Source of the DNA: ATX-6F1 sp943369485
Lineage (GTDB): Bacteria; Cyanobacteriota; Cyanobacteriia; PCC-6307; Cyanobiaceae
Assembly: GCA_943369485.1 (NCBI GenBank)
Contig: CALRNH020000013.1
Coordinates: 32,658-96,657, forward strand
DNA: 64,000 bases
Reading direction: 5' to 3'
The notes below the pieces were generated by a model. The model saw nothing but the letters and a program-made list of their open reading frames with translations, searched no databases and was not told the DNA's origin. Both the position numbers and the translations under genes were made by a program. Positions within the stretch are counted from its first letter, which is position 1. Every line of letters begins with the position of its first letter. Positions 35,690-44,028 of this stretch are shown one piece after another.

Positions 35690-37690
35690 ATGACCGCTCT
35701 GGTTGATGTCCAAACGATTGATAAGAGTTTCGATCTCCGCGGCGGCGGCACCTATCTGGCCCTCCAGGGCATCGATCTGGAGATCCGCAAGGGGGAGTTC
35801 GTCTCCCTGATCGGGCACTCCGGCTGCGGCAAGTCCACCTTGCTCAACATGATCGCCGGCCTCGATCTGCCCACTGAAGGCACCGTCTTGCTCGATGGGG
35901 AAACCATCAAGCGGCCTGGTCCCGACAAGATGGTGGTGTTTCAGAACTACTCACTGCTGCCCTGGCTCACCGTGAGGGAGAACGTGGGGCTGGCCGTCGA
36001 TGAGGTGATGGGTGAGTTGCCCCGCGCCGAACGCGACGCCCTGGTGCAGGAGCACCTCGAGATGGTTGGTCTGGGCCCTGCGGCTGATAAGCGGCCCCTG
36101 CAGCTCTCCGGCGGCATGCGTCAGCGGGTGGCGATCGCCCGCGCCCTGGCGATCCGGCCCAAGCTGCTGCTGCTGGATGAACCCTTCGGGGCGCTCGATG
36201 CCCTCACCCGGGGCAATCTGCAGGAGAAGCTGATGCAGATCTGCAACGAGCATGAACTCACCGCCGTGATGGTCACCCACGACGTCGATGAGGCGGTGCT
36301 GCTCTCCGACCGCATCGTGATGCTCACCAACGGCCCCGGCTCGGGCATCGGCGGGATCCTCGAGGTCGACATCCCCCGGCCGCGGCAACGCCTGGAGGTG
36401 GTGCACCACCCCAGCTACTACAGCCTGCGCTCGGAGATCATCTACTTCCTCAACCGCCAGAAGCGGGTCAAGCAGTGGCGCGCCCGGCCCCACGCCACCG
36501 TGGCCCGCCATGGCCTTGAGAAGGTGAACCTGGATCTGGGCTTCCTGCCCCTGGCCGCCAGTGCCCCGCTGGCGGTGGCCGAGGCCCACGGCCTGTTCGC
36601 CAAGCACGGCCTCGACGAGGTGCAGCTGATCCGCGAACCCACCTGGCGTGGCATCGTCGATGGGCTGGTGGACGGCACCCTCGACGCATCCCTGATGCCG
36701 GCGGGGATGCCCACCTGGATGACGGCCGGCGGCCATGGCGGCGACCCCCTGCCGATCGTCACCTCGCTCACCCTCAGCCGCAACGGCAACGGCATCACCC
36801 TGGGCCGCCGCCTGGCTGAGCAGGGCGTGCGCACGGTGGAGGACTACCGCGCCTACCTCAAGAGCCATGAGCGCGAACCCCACACCATGGGGATCGTGCA
36901 TCAGGCCTCGATGCACAACCTGCTGCTGCGCTACTGGCTGGCGGCCAACGGCATCGACCCCGACAAGGACGTGCACCTGCAGGCGCTGCCGCCGGCGCAG
37001 ATGCTCGCCGACCTCAAGGACGGCAGCATCGATGGCTATTGCGTGGGCGCCCCCTGGCTGGACCGGGCCATCCGCGACGGCCACGGGATTCCGGTGGCGG
37101 GCGATCTGGCGATCTGGCCCGGCCACCCCGGCAAGGTGCTGGGCGTGCGCGAAGACTGGGCGATCACCTACCCCAACACGCATATCGCCCTCACCAAGGC
37201 CTTGCTGGAGGCCTGTCAGTACTGCGCTGATCCGGCCCACTGGGGCGAGCTGAGCCAGTTGCTCAGCGATCGCCGCTACCTGGGGATCAAACCCGAGTTG
37301 ATTCGCTTCAGCGAAGCCAGCCCCGAGGTTGATCGCGCCGGCCCGGAGAGCGAAGCGGCGGTGCCCCACCACCTGTTCTTTGGCGATGGGCTCAATCGCC
37401 CAAGCCGCACCGAACACCTCTGGATGATGACCCAGATGGCCCGCTGGGGTGACATCCCGCTGCCGCGCAACTGGGTTGAGATCCTTGAGCGCGTCTGCCA
37501 GGTGGGGGTGTTCAGCACCGCTGCTCGGGAGCTGGGTCTGGAGGCGATCAGCTACCAGCGTCAGGGCATCGAGCTGTTCGATGGCAAGGCCTTCAACGCC
37601 GAAGACCCGATCGGCTACCTGAACGACCAGCTGATCAAACGCGATTTCAGCATCGCCGAGATTCCCCTGGCGCCGCCCCGTCGCAGCTGA
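35690..37690 (+). CDS. NrtC/CmpC-type ATPase fused to a substrate-binding-like domain
   Basis: A 666-residue fusion. The ATPase (about 1-260) has Walker A GHSGCGKST (42-50), signature LSGGMRQR and Walker B LLLLDEP. The C-terminal 390 residues form a NrtA-like domain (VNLDLGFLPLAASAPLAVAEAHGLFAKHGL, LLLRYWLAANGIDPDKD, GAPWLDRAI). In NrtC and CmpC this domain is regulatory and senses the transported ion or a related one. The presence of this fusion places the operon in the NrtABCD/CmpABCD group. Confidence 0.92.
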   Translation: MTALVDVQTIDKSFDLRGGGTYLALQGIDLEIRKGEFVSLIGHSGCGKSTLLNMIAGLDLPTEGTVLLDGETIKRPGPDKMVVFQNYSLLPWLTVRENVGLAVDEVMGELPRAERDALVQEHLEMVGLGPAADKRPLQLSGGMRQRVAIARALAIRPKLLLLDEPFGALDALTRGNLQEKLMQICNEHELTAVMVTHDVDEAVLLSDRIVMLTNGPGSGIGGILEVDIPRPRQRLEVVHHPSYYSLRSEIIYFLNRQKRVKQWRARPHATVARHGLEKVNLDLGFLPLAASAPLAVAEAHGLFAKHGLDEVQLIREPTWRGIVDGLVDGTLDASLMPAGMPTWMTAGGHGGDPLPIVTSLTLSRNGNGITLGRRLAEQGVRTVEDYRAYLKSHEREPHTMGIVHQASMHNLLLRYWLAANGIDPDKDVHLQALPPAQMLADLKDGSIDGYCVGAPWLDRAIRDGHGIPVAGDLAIWPGHPGKVLGVREDWAITYPNTHIALTKALLEACQYCADPAHWGELSQLLSDRRYLGIKPELIRFSEASPEVDRAGPESEAAVPHHLFFGDGLNRPSRTEHLWMMTQMARWGDIPLPRNWVEILERVCQVGVFSTAARELGLEAISYQRQGIELFDGKAFNAEDPIGYLNDQLIKRDFSIAEIPLAPPRRS

Positions 37691-37762
37691 CGCCACCGAT
37701 CCGATCCTGCTGGCCAAACGCCACCCTTTCCGTCCGCCGTTCCCCACCGTTCACCCACCTCC

Positions 37763-38608
37763 ATGGCCTCCGACACCCTGCTGCCGAGCCCCACAGACGC
37801 CCCTCCGGCCCCCTCCGCCGAGGCCTTCCTGCGCTTCGAAGGGGTCACGAAGGTGTATCCCACCGCTAAGGGGCCCTATCCGGTGCTCGATCCGATCACC
37901 ATGGGGGTGAATGAAGGGGAATTCATGTGCGTGATCGGCCACTCCGGTTGCGGCAAGTCCACCCTGCTGAACCTGGTGTCCGGTTTCGCTGCCCCCACCG
38001 AGGGCCGGGTGGTGCTGCACGGCAACACGATCACCAAGCCGGGCCCCGATCGGATGGTGGTGTTCCAGGGTTATGCCCTGCTGCCCTGGTTCACCGCCTA
38101 CGAAAACGTCTATCTGGCGATCGATTCGGTCAAGCCGAACCTGCCGGTGCGTGAGAAGAAGGAGATCACCCGCGAGCACCTCGCCATGGTGGGCCTCACC
38201 GAGGCGGCCGACAAGAAGATCCTTCAGCTCTCCGGTGGCATGAAGCAGCGGGTGGCCATTGCCCGGGCCCTCGCCATCCGGCCGGAAGTGCTGATCCTCG
38301 ATGAACCGTTCGGCGCGCTGGATGCGATCACCAAGGAGGAACTCCAGGAAGAACTGCTCACGATCTGGAACACCCAGCGCTGCACCGTGCTGATGATCAC
38401 CCACGACATCGATGAGGCCCTGTTCCTCGCCGATCGCCTGGTGATGATGACCAACGGACCAGCGGCCACCATCGGCGAGATCCTCGACATCAAGTTCCCG
38501 AGGCCCCGCAACCGGGAGGAAATCATGGAGGACCCCCTCTATTACGACCTGCGCAACCAGGCTCTCGATTTCCTCTACAGCCGCTTCGCCCACGACGACA
38601 CCGACTGA
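37763..38608 (+). CDS. NrtD/CmpD-type ABC transporter ATPase
   Basis: A 281-residue stand-alone ATPase with Walker A GHSGCGKST (59-67), signature LSGGMKQRVAIARAL and Walker B LILDEPFG followed by the H-loop in ITHDIDEALFLADRLV. It would pair with the NrtC-like ATPase to power the permease. It is the last gene of the operon, with a 72-base spacer from the preceding gene. No terminator with a T run on the plus strand follows, but the hairpin at 38638-38663 could also stop this transcript. Confidence 0.93.
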   Translation: MASDTLLPSPTDAPPAPSAEAFLRFEGVTKVYPTAKGPYPVLDPITMGVNEGEFMCVIGHSGCGKSTLLNLVSGFAAPTEGRVVLHGNTITKPGPDRMVVFQGYALLPWFTAYENVYLAIDSVKPNLPVREKKEITREHLAMVGLTEAADKKILQLSGGMKQRVAIARALAIRPEVLILDEPFGALDAITKEELQEELLTIWNTQRCTVLMITHDIDEALFLADRLVMMTNGPAATIGEILDIKFPRPRNREEIMEDPLYYDLRNQALDFLYSRFAHDDTD

Positions 38609-38637
38609 GCCGGAGGGGCCTTGGGATCGCCGCCATC

Positions 38638-38663
38638 AAAAAGCCCCGGCCGAAGCCGGGGCT
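38638..38663 (-). terminator. Rho-independent terminator of hsp20
   Basis: AGCCCCGGC / GCCGGGGCT with a 4-base loop, followed on the minus strand by five T. It lies about 60 bases after the hsp20 stop and may act partly on the convergent transporter operon as well. Confidence 0.82.
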
Positions 38664-38722
38664 GGGTCCTAACCATGATCCGTCTCGTGTGACCGGGTTC
38701 CAGCCCAGCTCGCCTCGGCGCT

Positions 38723-39136
38723 TCAGTCCTCCACCTTGACCGAAACGGTGGTTGTGGTCTTGGCCTTGGGGGCGGTGACGGTGAGCAGACCATCGCGGTA
38801 GCGTGCCTCCAGGCCCTCGCGCTGCAGACCGCCGGGGAAGCGGAAGCTGCGGCTCCAGGTGCCGTAGCGGAACTCGCTGTGCAGCGGGCCCGCCTCGGGG
38901 CCGCCAGAGCCTTCGGCGCTCTGGGGCGCTTGGGCCTTGCGCTCGGCGCTGATCACCAGGGAGCGGTCGGTGGCCTTGACGTCGATGGTGGCCTTGTCCA
39001 CGCCGGGCAGTTCCAGCACGATCGTGTAGGCCTCTTCGCCTTCGCGCACTTCAGCGGCAGGCACGCGCTCGGCCTGGACCACCTGTTGCTCAAGGCGCTC
39101 AAAGAGATCGAAGGGGGATTGGCGCAGAGTCAGCAT
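38723..39136 (-). CDS. Small heat shock protein, Hsp20/alpha-crystallin family
   Basis: A 137-residue sHsp. The alpha-crystallin domain spans about 30-125 (REGEEAYTIVLELPGVDKATIDVKATDRSLVISAERKA, FRYGTWSRSFRFPGGLQREGLEARYRDGLLTVTAPK). The tail TTTTVSVKVED lacks a classical IXI motif. It would hold denaturing proteins in a refoldable state. The terminator at 38638-38663 closes its transcript. No CIRCE-type element is visible in the 310-base upstream gap. Confidence 0.92.
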   Translation of the reverse strand: MLTLRQSPFDLFERLEQQVVQAERVPAAEVREGEEAYTIVLELPGVDKATIDVKATDRSLVISAERKAQAPQSAEGSGGPEAGPLHSEFRYGTWSRSFRFPGGLQREGLEARYRDGLLTVTAPKAKTTTTVSVKVED

Positions 39137-39279
39137 GGTTTGTCCTCGGGTGTTTGGTGTGAGCGGGGTGAGAACGCTTCACCCGTGTCGTCACTGTGCT
39201 CCGAGCGTTGATGGCCTCCGAGGGGGAGAACCGGCCGGACCGGTACGGCGCTCACGCACCGGTTCGGTCCCCACCACCG

Positions 39280-39310
39280 GCCGGTCGAAAGAACCGCCCG
39301 ATCCGCCTCA
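39280..39310 (+). repeat. 31-base direct repeat, copy 1
   Basis: Identical over 31 bases to 42593-42623 in the same orientation. It contains CGGTCGAAAGAACCG, a small stem-loop with 4-base arms. It is not part of a recognised gene and lies between the porin terminator and hsp20. Confidence 0.8.
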
Positions 39311-39372
39311 TGGCCCGGACGAGCCTCCGTTCGAATGGGGCCAAGCCGGGTCGACGTGGCATCAGCCCAAGG

Positions 39373-39398
39373 AAAAAGCCGTGGCGGATCGCCACGGC
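39373..39398 (-). terminator. Rho-independent terminator of the porin gene
   Basis: On the minus strand GCCGTGGCG pairs with CGCCACGGC (3-base loop) and five T follow. It is about 50 bases after the porin stop. Confidence 0.82.
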
Positions 39399-39446
39399 TC
39401 AAGGGGTTTGTGTGTGTGAAAAGCTGGCCTTGGCCAGGGGCTGGAC

Positions 39447-41078
39447 TCAGAACTTGAAGGTGGTTTTCAACAGGGCTCCGAAGTTGTTCAGATTATTGCC
39501 GGGACCGGCGACATTGGACGTTGGTTGTTGTCCCTGTCCGTTGATATTACTGATGTAGAAAACCGCAGGAGTCACACTGATGTTATCAGTGACCTGGAAT
39601 TTGTACCAGAGTTCCGTGATGAAGTTGGAGTCGCGAGGTGTGTCGCCAAACTGGTTTTTCCAAGCATTGTTACCGCCATAACTGGTGATGAACGGAGCCT
39701 GGCCAACGGCAGCGCCGAGTTCGTTGCCTTTGAGGAACGCATCCTTCCAGTTCAGACCTACGAACCACGACTGACTTTTGAGGCCGTTGGCGGAGAAAGA
39801 ACCCACGCCTGGGCCCCCATCAAAACTGTCGGAGTTGTAGCTGTTGTAGCCCCATCCGGCGCTGATCGAGGGGATCCAGCCAGTGGTTGAAGGCTGCCAG
39901 TAGCCGTTGATAGAAACAGCGTTGGTCTTGAGAGAGGTGTTACCACCACCGCCTAATGCAACAAGTGGAACAACGGCGTTCCACGTGCCCATGTTGGGGC
40001 CCTGGTTCTGGCTGTAGGTGTAGGCGGTAGAGATCGCCCAGCGGGGTTGTGTGTAGGCCAGTTGCACCGTACCGGTGGATTGCGATCCGCTGGTACCGAT
40101 GCCTCCCAGGTTGGGATTGCCTTGATTCCCGTTCGCGCTGACGTAGTTGGCGCTGACCGAGAAGTTGTTCTTCTTCCACCACAGGCCAGCACCTGAGCCG
40201 AGGTTGACGGAGTAGGTGCCGTTGGTGCCGTTGTGGACGAAGAAGGCCAGGATCGGATCGGATGAGTACACCGTTGGCCACAGGGCCAGCATGTCGTCTT
40301 GACGAACCTTGGCACCAACCGTGGCAGTGAAGTCAGAGCCGATAGGGAACTGATAGAAGAGGCGGTTGATCGCCACCATGTCCGGGGTTGCTGGTTCCTG
40401 CCAGGCGTCGTAGAGGAGGTTGAGGACGGTCGTTCCCGCCCCGAAACCGGAATTCTGGAAGTTGCCTGACCTCAGCTCCGTGCGCAGCAGGTCCTTGCCG
40501 GTGAAGCTGGTGTCGAAGGCGAGGCGCAGGTCGTAGTTGAAGGTGACGGCACCCTGAGCGGCTTCGTTGAAGTTGACCAGCGGGGTATTGGAGCCACCGA
40601 AGGCATTGCCCCCCACCACGAAGGTGGCCACACCACGCAGCTTGGTGGTGGTGGAGAACTGGTTCGCCTCCAGTTCAGCCACTTTGGCCTCGAGGCCATC
40701 GACGCGACCGCGCAGCACGGCGAGCTCCTTCTTGAACTCATCCATGAGCTTCTTGAGCTCGTCGGTCACTTCAGTGATCCGATCGAGGCAGGCATTGAGC
40801 AGGGCAGCGGCTTCCCAGCGGGTCAGGGCCTGGCCGCCCTTGAAGGTGCCGTTGGGGTAGCCGGCGACGCAGCCGTAGCGCTCGATCAGGTTCGAGAGCG
40901 CTTGGTAGGCCCAGGAGGTGGGCTGCACATCGGAGAATTGACTGATGCTGGTGACCTGCTCCTCGGCGCCGGCGTACTTATTGACGGCGTCAAGGTTGAG
41001 ATCGGCGGCCGAAGCAGCCATCGGGGCCAGAAGGCCCAGGGCGGCGGGGGCCAGCAGGAGTTGCTGGAAAAGTTTCAT
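39447..41078 (-). CDS. SLH-domain outer-membrane porin (SomA/OprB family)
   Basis: A 543-residue major porin of the cyanobacterial type. The signal peptide is MKLFQQLLLAPAALGLLAPMAASA. One S-layer-homology domain (about 45-105, FSDVQPTSWAYQALSNLIERYGCVAGYPNGTF) binds cell-wall polysaccharide. A coiled coil follows (about 110-150, VTDELKKLMDEFKKELAVLRGRVDGLEAKVAELEA), then an OprB-like beta-barrel ending in phenylalanine (KTTFKF). It should form ion and small-solute pores in the outer membrane. Start 41078 is chosen from the signal peptide. A terminator lies at 39373-39398. Confidence 0.92.
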   Translation of the reverse strand: MKLFQQLLLAPAALGLLAPMAASAADLNLDAVNKYAGAEEQVTSISQFSDVQPTSWAYQALSNLIERYGCVAGYPNGTFKGGQALTRWEAAALLNACLDRITEVTDELKKLMDEFKKELAVLRGRVDGLEAKVAELEANQFSTTTKLRGVATFVVGGNAFGGSNTPLVNFNEAAQGAVTFNYDLRLAFDTSFTGKDLLRTELRSGNFQNSGFGAGTTVLNLLYDAWQEPATPDMVAINRLFYQFPIGSDFTATVGAKVRQDDMLALWPTVYSSDPILAFFVHNGTNGTYSVNLGSGAGLWWKKNNFSVSANYVSANGNQGNPNLGGIGTSGSQSTGTVQLAYTQPRWAISTAYTYSQNQGPNMGTWNAVVPLVALGGGGNTSLKTNAVSINGYWQPSTTGWIPSISAGWGYNSYNSDSFDGGPGVGSFSANGLKSQSWFVGLNWKDAFLKGNELGAAVGQAPFITSYGGNNAWKNQFGDTPRDSNFITELWYKFQVTDNISVTPAVFYISNINGQGQQPTSNVAGPGNNLNNFGALLKTTFKF

Positions 41079-41728
41079 CGGGGTCCTCACACAGAAATGG
41101 CGCAATGCGCCGCTGCTCGGGTACGGAAACCGATGGAGGCGATCAGCTGTTGCCACCCTTGTGACGCTCATGGGATTGTCTATGGCTGGCAGGAGCCTGT
41201 CGTGGTCTTTGATTTGCGCGGGAGGTGTTGTTGCGGATACATCGGGGGCGGGTGTCGGCCTGGGCTGTGTCTGGGATGCGTCTATGTGAGACTCATTCCG
41301 GCAACGACCTTTTTGTTGGCATCTGCTGACTCATCCGGTCCGATTTCAGGGCCTGTCTTGGGAGAGCGGAAGGTGAATTCGCAGGGAAGTGATGGCTGAA
41401 ATCAGATGATCTGATGGAAGTTGAGTTGTAACAATTTCTCTGATTGGTTTCCCCTGGCTGCCGGCTCTGGGACGGGGCAGAGGTATCGGTTCAGCTCCCG
41501 ATTTCGGCTGGGTTCAGATCCCCCGGTTGACCTATTTTGAGTAGCAAGCACCCCTGATGGCTCAACTTGCAGGCCAAGGTATTTGCTTTTCAAGCTTCTT
41601 GTATTTTCAAATACCTGATTAATAAAGCCCTAGTTCTCCTGATTGCTCAGATAAAGTCTGGTGATTCAAAGCACCCTTTGATTTCCAAATTGCGTGCTTA
41701 AGGTATTGCCGCTCACTCCCATGCAATC
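41079..41728. other. 650-base AT-richer intergenic region
   Basis: No credible gene on either strand. It separates the divergent porin and NTF2-like genes and must contain both promoters. The right half is unusually AT-rich for this genome. It contains the 9-base inverted repeat AGGTATTTG (41577-41585) / CAAATACCT (41608-41616) about 110 bases before the NTF2-like gene. A small RNA cannot be excluded. Confidence 0.5.
41577..41616. repeat. Inverted repeat upstream of the secreted NTF2-like gene
   Basis: AGGTATTTG and CAAATACCT, perfect 9-base arms, 22-base loop. Possible operator or RNA hairpin; its function is unknown. Confidence 0.4.
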
Positions 41729-42403
41729 ATGCAAACCCTGGCTAAGAAATCTATTGTTCGGCTCTCCACATCGGCGGCTGCCGTCCTCACGGCTCTGGCT
41801 GCAGTGATTCCCGCCCATGCACAATCCTTGCCTTCTTTGATGGCCTTCCAGCCAGGCAGTCTGATTGCTTTCCAGCCAGGATCGGCTCCTATCGTCACCA
41901 AGATCCGGACCAAGGGCCCGATCGTTGGCATCAGCGAAGGTGAGGTGCTCGGGGCCCAGAAAGCCTGGTGTAACGCTTTGGTGTCGATCTCCACCACTGC
42001 TGATGAAAAAGGGCAGCCAGCCGCTAAGGAACTGGCCGAAAAGGTGATTGATGGCGCCTATGGCTACCAGCTGGGTCAGGTGCTGTTCAAGCCCACCCTC
42101 ACCGTTGTTCCCCAGACCTTCCGCACAACGAAGAAGGGGGCCCTAGCCTACTTCGTGGGAGATGATCCTGATTACCCCGGCGATAAGGGATTTGCCCTCA
42201 AGGGCTGGCGTCAATGCGAGATCAAAAATGCCGGCATCTACATCATTGACAACACCGCCACCACGATGGGCAACGTCGTGATCACCGACAAGAAAGGTAA
42301 GGTCGTCACAGTCGATAAAACCTGGGAGTACTACAAAGGCCCAGATGGCAAGTTGCGCATCATCCTTCACCACTCCTCGCTCCCCTACAAGCCAGCCAGC
42401 TGA
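41729..42403 (+). CDS. Secreted NTF2/SnoaL-like (CaMKII-association-type) protein
   Basis: A 224-residue protein with a signal peptide (about 1-31, ending AHAQ). The mature domain from about 65 matches a family often labelled phosphoribosyl-AMP cyclohydrolase but of NTF2-like fold: GAQKAWCNALVSI, YGYQLGQVLFKPTLT, ALAYFVGDDPDYPGDKGFALKGW, GNVVITDKKGKVVTVDKTWEYYKGPDGKLRIILHHSSLPY. The enzymatic label is not supported. A tandem duplication AFQPGS-LI-AFQPGS follows the signal peptide. A strong terminator follows at 42434-42456. Confidence 0.78.
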   Translation: MQTLAKKSIVRLSTSAAAVLTALAAVIPAHAQSLPSLMAFQPGSLIAFQPGSAPIVTKIRTKGPIVGISEGEVLGAQKAWCNALVSISTTADEKGQPAAKELAEKVIDGAYGYQLGQVLFKPTLTVVPQTFRTTKKGALAYFVGDDPDYPGDKGFALKGWRQCEIKNAGIYIIDNTATTMGNVVITDKKGKVVTVDKTWEYYKGPDGKLRIILHHSSLPYKPAS

Positions 42404-42433
42404 TAGGCCCTTAACTCCCTGGATGGTCTCTTG

Positions 42434-42456
42434 GCTGCCCTTCGGGGCAGCTTTTT
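42434..42456 (+). terminator. Rho-independent terminator of the NTF2-like gene
   Basis: GCTGCCC TTCG GGGCAGC followed by TTTTT, about 30 bases after the stop codon; a textbook UUCG-loop terminator. Confidence 0.9.
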
Positions 42457-42592
42457 CATGGGCGCACGGCACTCTCCTCAGGGGTCTCAGCAGTCGGGGA
42501 GCTTCAGGCGCATGGGTCGATCCTGGCGGAGCTCCCCCGCAGGCCAGTGGATGCGCACTGTTGTGGGCTTGATTGGCATGGGCGCCGGACCA

Positions 42593-42623
42593 GCCGGTCG
42601 AAAGAACCGCCCGATCCGCCTCA
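42593..42623 (+). repeat. 31-base direct repeat, copy 2
   Basis: Exact match to 39280-39310. Its last three bases are the stop codon of the convergent MEKHLA gene, so the repeat abuts the coding end. The two copies bracket the porin and the NTF2-like gene. Confidence 0.8.
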
Positions 42624-43097
42624 GATCCACCACCAGCTGCTGAAGGCAGCCGCCTGGCCGCACCCCCGGCCCTCCTCGTCCCAGAGGGTCCAGAGGCGGG
42701 CGTTGGCGATCACGAAGCGGCGCCCGTGGCTGTCGATGCGGACGCCTGTGTAGCCGTGGATCGCCTCCAGCTGCAGGGCACTCTCCAGGAGCCGTTGGCG
42801 GGCACTGCGCTCCTTGGGCTCCGCTGTCAGCCGCGAGGGCAGTCCCACCATCGCGCCCCAGGGGCGACGCCACAGCCGCAGGGCCGCCCCATTGGCGTAG
42901 ATCAGCTGTGGATCGCGGCCGCCCCCATGGGCCAGCACCACCTCGGCGCCGGCGAACAGTTCCTGGGCCGCCAGCCGCCCGGAGCGCCCGGGCCCGTGGC
43001 CCGCCAGCAGTGGCCGGCCAAAGGCCCGCCGGTGCGATTCGAGCAGCAGGGCGGTGAGCCCAAGGCGCTCCGGCGTCAGCCAGGGGGCCTCAGCCAC
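42621..43097 (-). CDS. MEKHLA-domain protein
   Basis: A 158-residue PAS-like MEKHLA-domain protein. Landmarks are APWLTPERLGLTALLLESHRRAFGRPLL near the start, AQELFAGAEVVLAHGGGRDPQLIYANGAALRLWRRPW in the middle, and LQLEAIHGYTGVRIDSHGRRFVIANARLWTLWDEEGRGCGQAAAF. The role is unknown; PAS-like domains sense small molecules. The GTG at 43097 overlaps the end of the SWIM-domain gene by 8 bases, implying coupling. The last codon falls in the 31-base repeat. Confidence 0.72.
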   Translation of the reverse strand: MAEAPWLTPERLGLTALLLESHRRAFGRPLLAGHGPGRSGRLAAQELFAGAEVVLAHGGGRDPQLIYANGAALRLWRRPWGAMVGLPSRLTAEPKERSARQRLLESALQLEAIHGYTGVRIDSHGRRFVIANARLWTLWDEEGRGCGQAAAFSSWWWI

Positions 43098-43935
43098 CCC
43101 CCATGGCCTGCGCCATCGCCTGCTGGCCCAGAAGGGTTCCCTGCTGCCGCAGCCGCTCAAGGAACAGCTGGTTGGCCTCAGGGAAGCGGGGCTCGGCGGC
43201 CAGGGGCAGATCGCCTGCCTCGTCAAGCCCGGTGTCGCCTTCCAAGGCCGGTGTGACCACCACCAGATCGGGATCGAGGGGGGCGTCGTAGCGCCACCAG
43301 CGGCCGGGATCGGTGATGGCCGGGTGGGGCGGATGGGGGGCGGCCGGGGCGGTGGCCTTGGCGCTCAGCACCTGGCGGCGCTGCTCCGCCAGGTTGGCCA
43401 GCAGCTGGCTGCGGCTGCGGCCCCGCAACTGGAACAGCACGAAGGGGTCCTCGCTGAAGCGGTCCCCCATCAGGTAGTAGACGGCGCTGGTGTGCTTGCA
43501 GGGGTTGGCCTTGTCGGGGCAGGTGCATTCGCTGCGCACCTCCTGCAGCTTGAACGGAAACAGCCGCCGGCCGCTGGCGGCGAAGGCGCGCTCGATGTCG
43601 GCGGGCATGATCCCCGCCAGGAGCTGCGCCGACCAGCGCGCCTTCTGCCCCAGGGCTTCGAGCACGAATCCCCAGTCTTCTTCGCTGAGGGTGTCGAGCC
43701 AGAGTTTCACCTTGTAGGGCTCCTCTTCGGTGCCCTGCACCCTGGCGTGCACGCGCCGTCCCTCAAAGCGGATCGAGAGCACGTTGCCGGAGCGGGCGTA
43801 GGTCCAGGCGCGCTCCAGCCGTTTCTTGTAGCGGTAGGAGTTGATCAGCTCCATCCACTGCTCCACCCACCAGGGCTGCTGACCCAGGCCTTCGTCGCCC
43901 AGGGTGGTGGTGAGGCTGGCGGGGGTGACCGTCAT
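43090..43935 (-). CDS. SWIM zinc-finger protein
   Basis: A 281-residue protein with a SWIM zinc finger, CxCx6CxH, in SECTCPDKANPCKHTSAVYYLMG (about 145-167), preceded by the family's N-terminal region (WWVEQWMELINSYRYKKRLERAWTYARSGNV, IEFEGRRV-like). Bacterial SWIM proteins of this class pair with SNF2-type helicases, and the SNF2 gene lies 3.5 kb away at 47443-50553 on the same strand. It may help the helicase bind DNA or protein. The ATG at 43935 is the only plausible family start. Confidence 0.85.
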   Translation of the reverse strand: MTVTPASLTTTLGDEGLGQQPWWVEQWMELINSYRYKKRLERAWTYARSGNVLSIRFEGRRVHARVQGTEEEPYKVKLWLDTLSEEDWGFVLEALGQKARWSAQLLAGIMPADIERAFAASGRRLFPFKLQEVRSECTCPDKANPCKHTSAVYYLMGDRFSEDPFVLFQLRGRSRSQLLANLAEQRRQVLSAKATAPAAPHPPHPAITDPGRWWRYDAPLDPDLVVVTPALEGDTGLDEAGDLPLAAEPRFPEANQLFLERLRQQGTLLGQQAMAQAMGGG

Positions 43936-44028
43936 GGTGATGGCCGCGCGGGTCGGGCCGTGCTGGAGCAAGTATGCAGGCCCGGCCGGCGATCGCCCTA
44001 GCCTGGGCCATCCGAGGCCGTTCCCGCC

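Larger units (their letters stand above)
39137..39446 (-). other. 310-base gap between the porin and hsp20 genes
   Basis: No gene seen. It contains the hsp20 promoter region, one copy of the 31-base direct repeat (39280-39310) next to a GC-rich imperfect inverted repeat (ACCGGTAC..CACCGGT), and the porin terminator at 39373-39398. Confidence 0.55.

Noticed and set aside
35951..37747. 598-codon minus-strand frame opposite the NrtC-like gene
   Set aside because: Shadow; composition typical of antisense GC-rich frames.
39280..42623. CRISPR array based on the 31-base repeats
   Set aside because: Only two copies, 3.3 kb apart, with no regular spacers and no cas genes.
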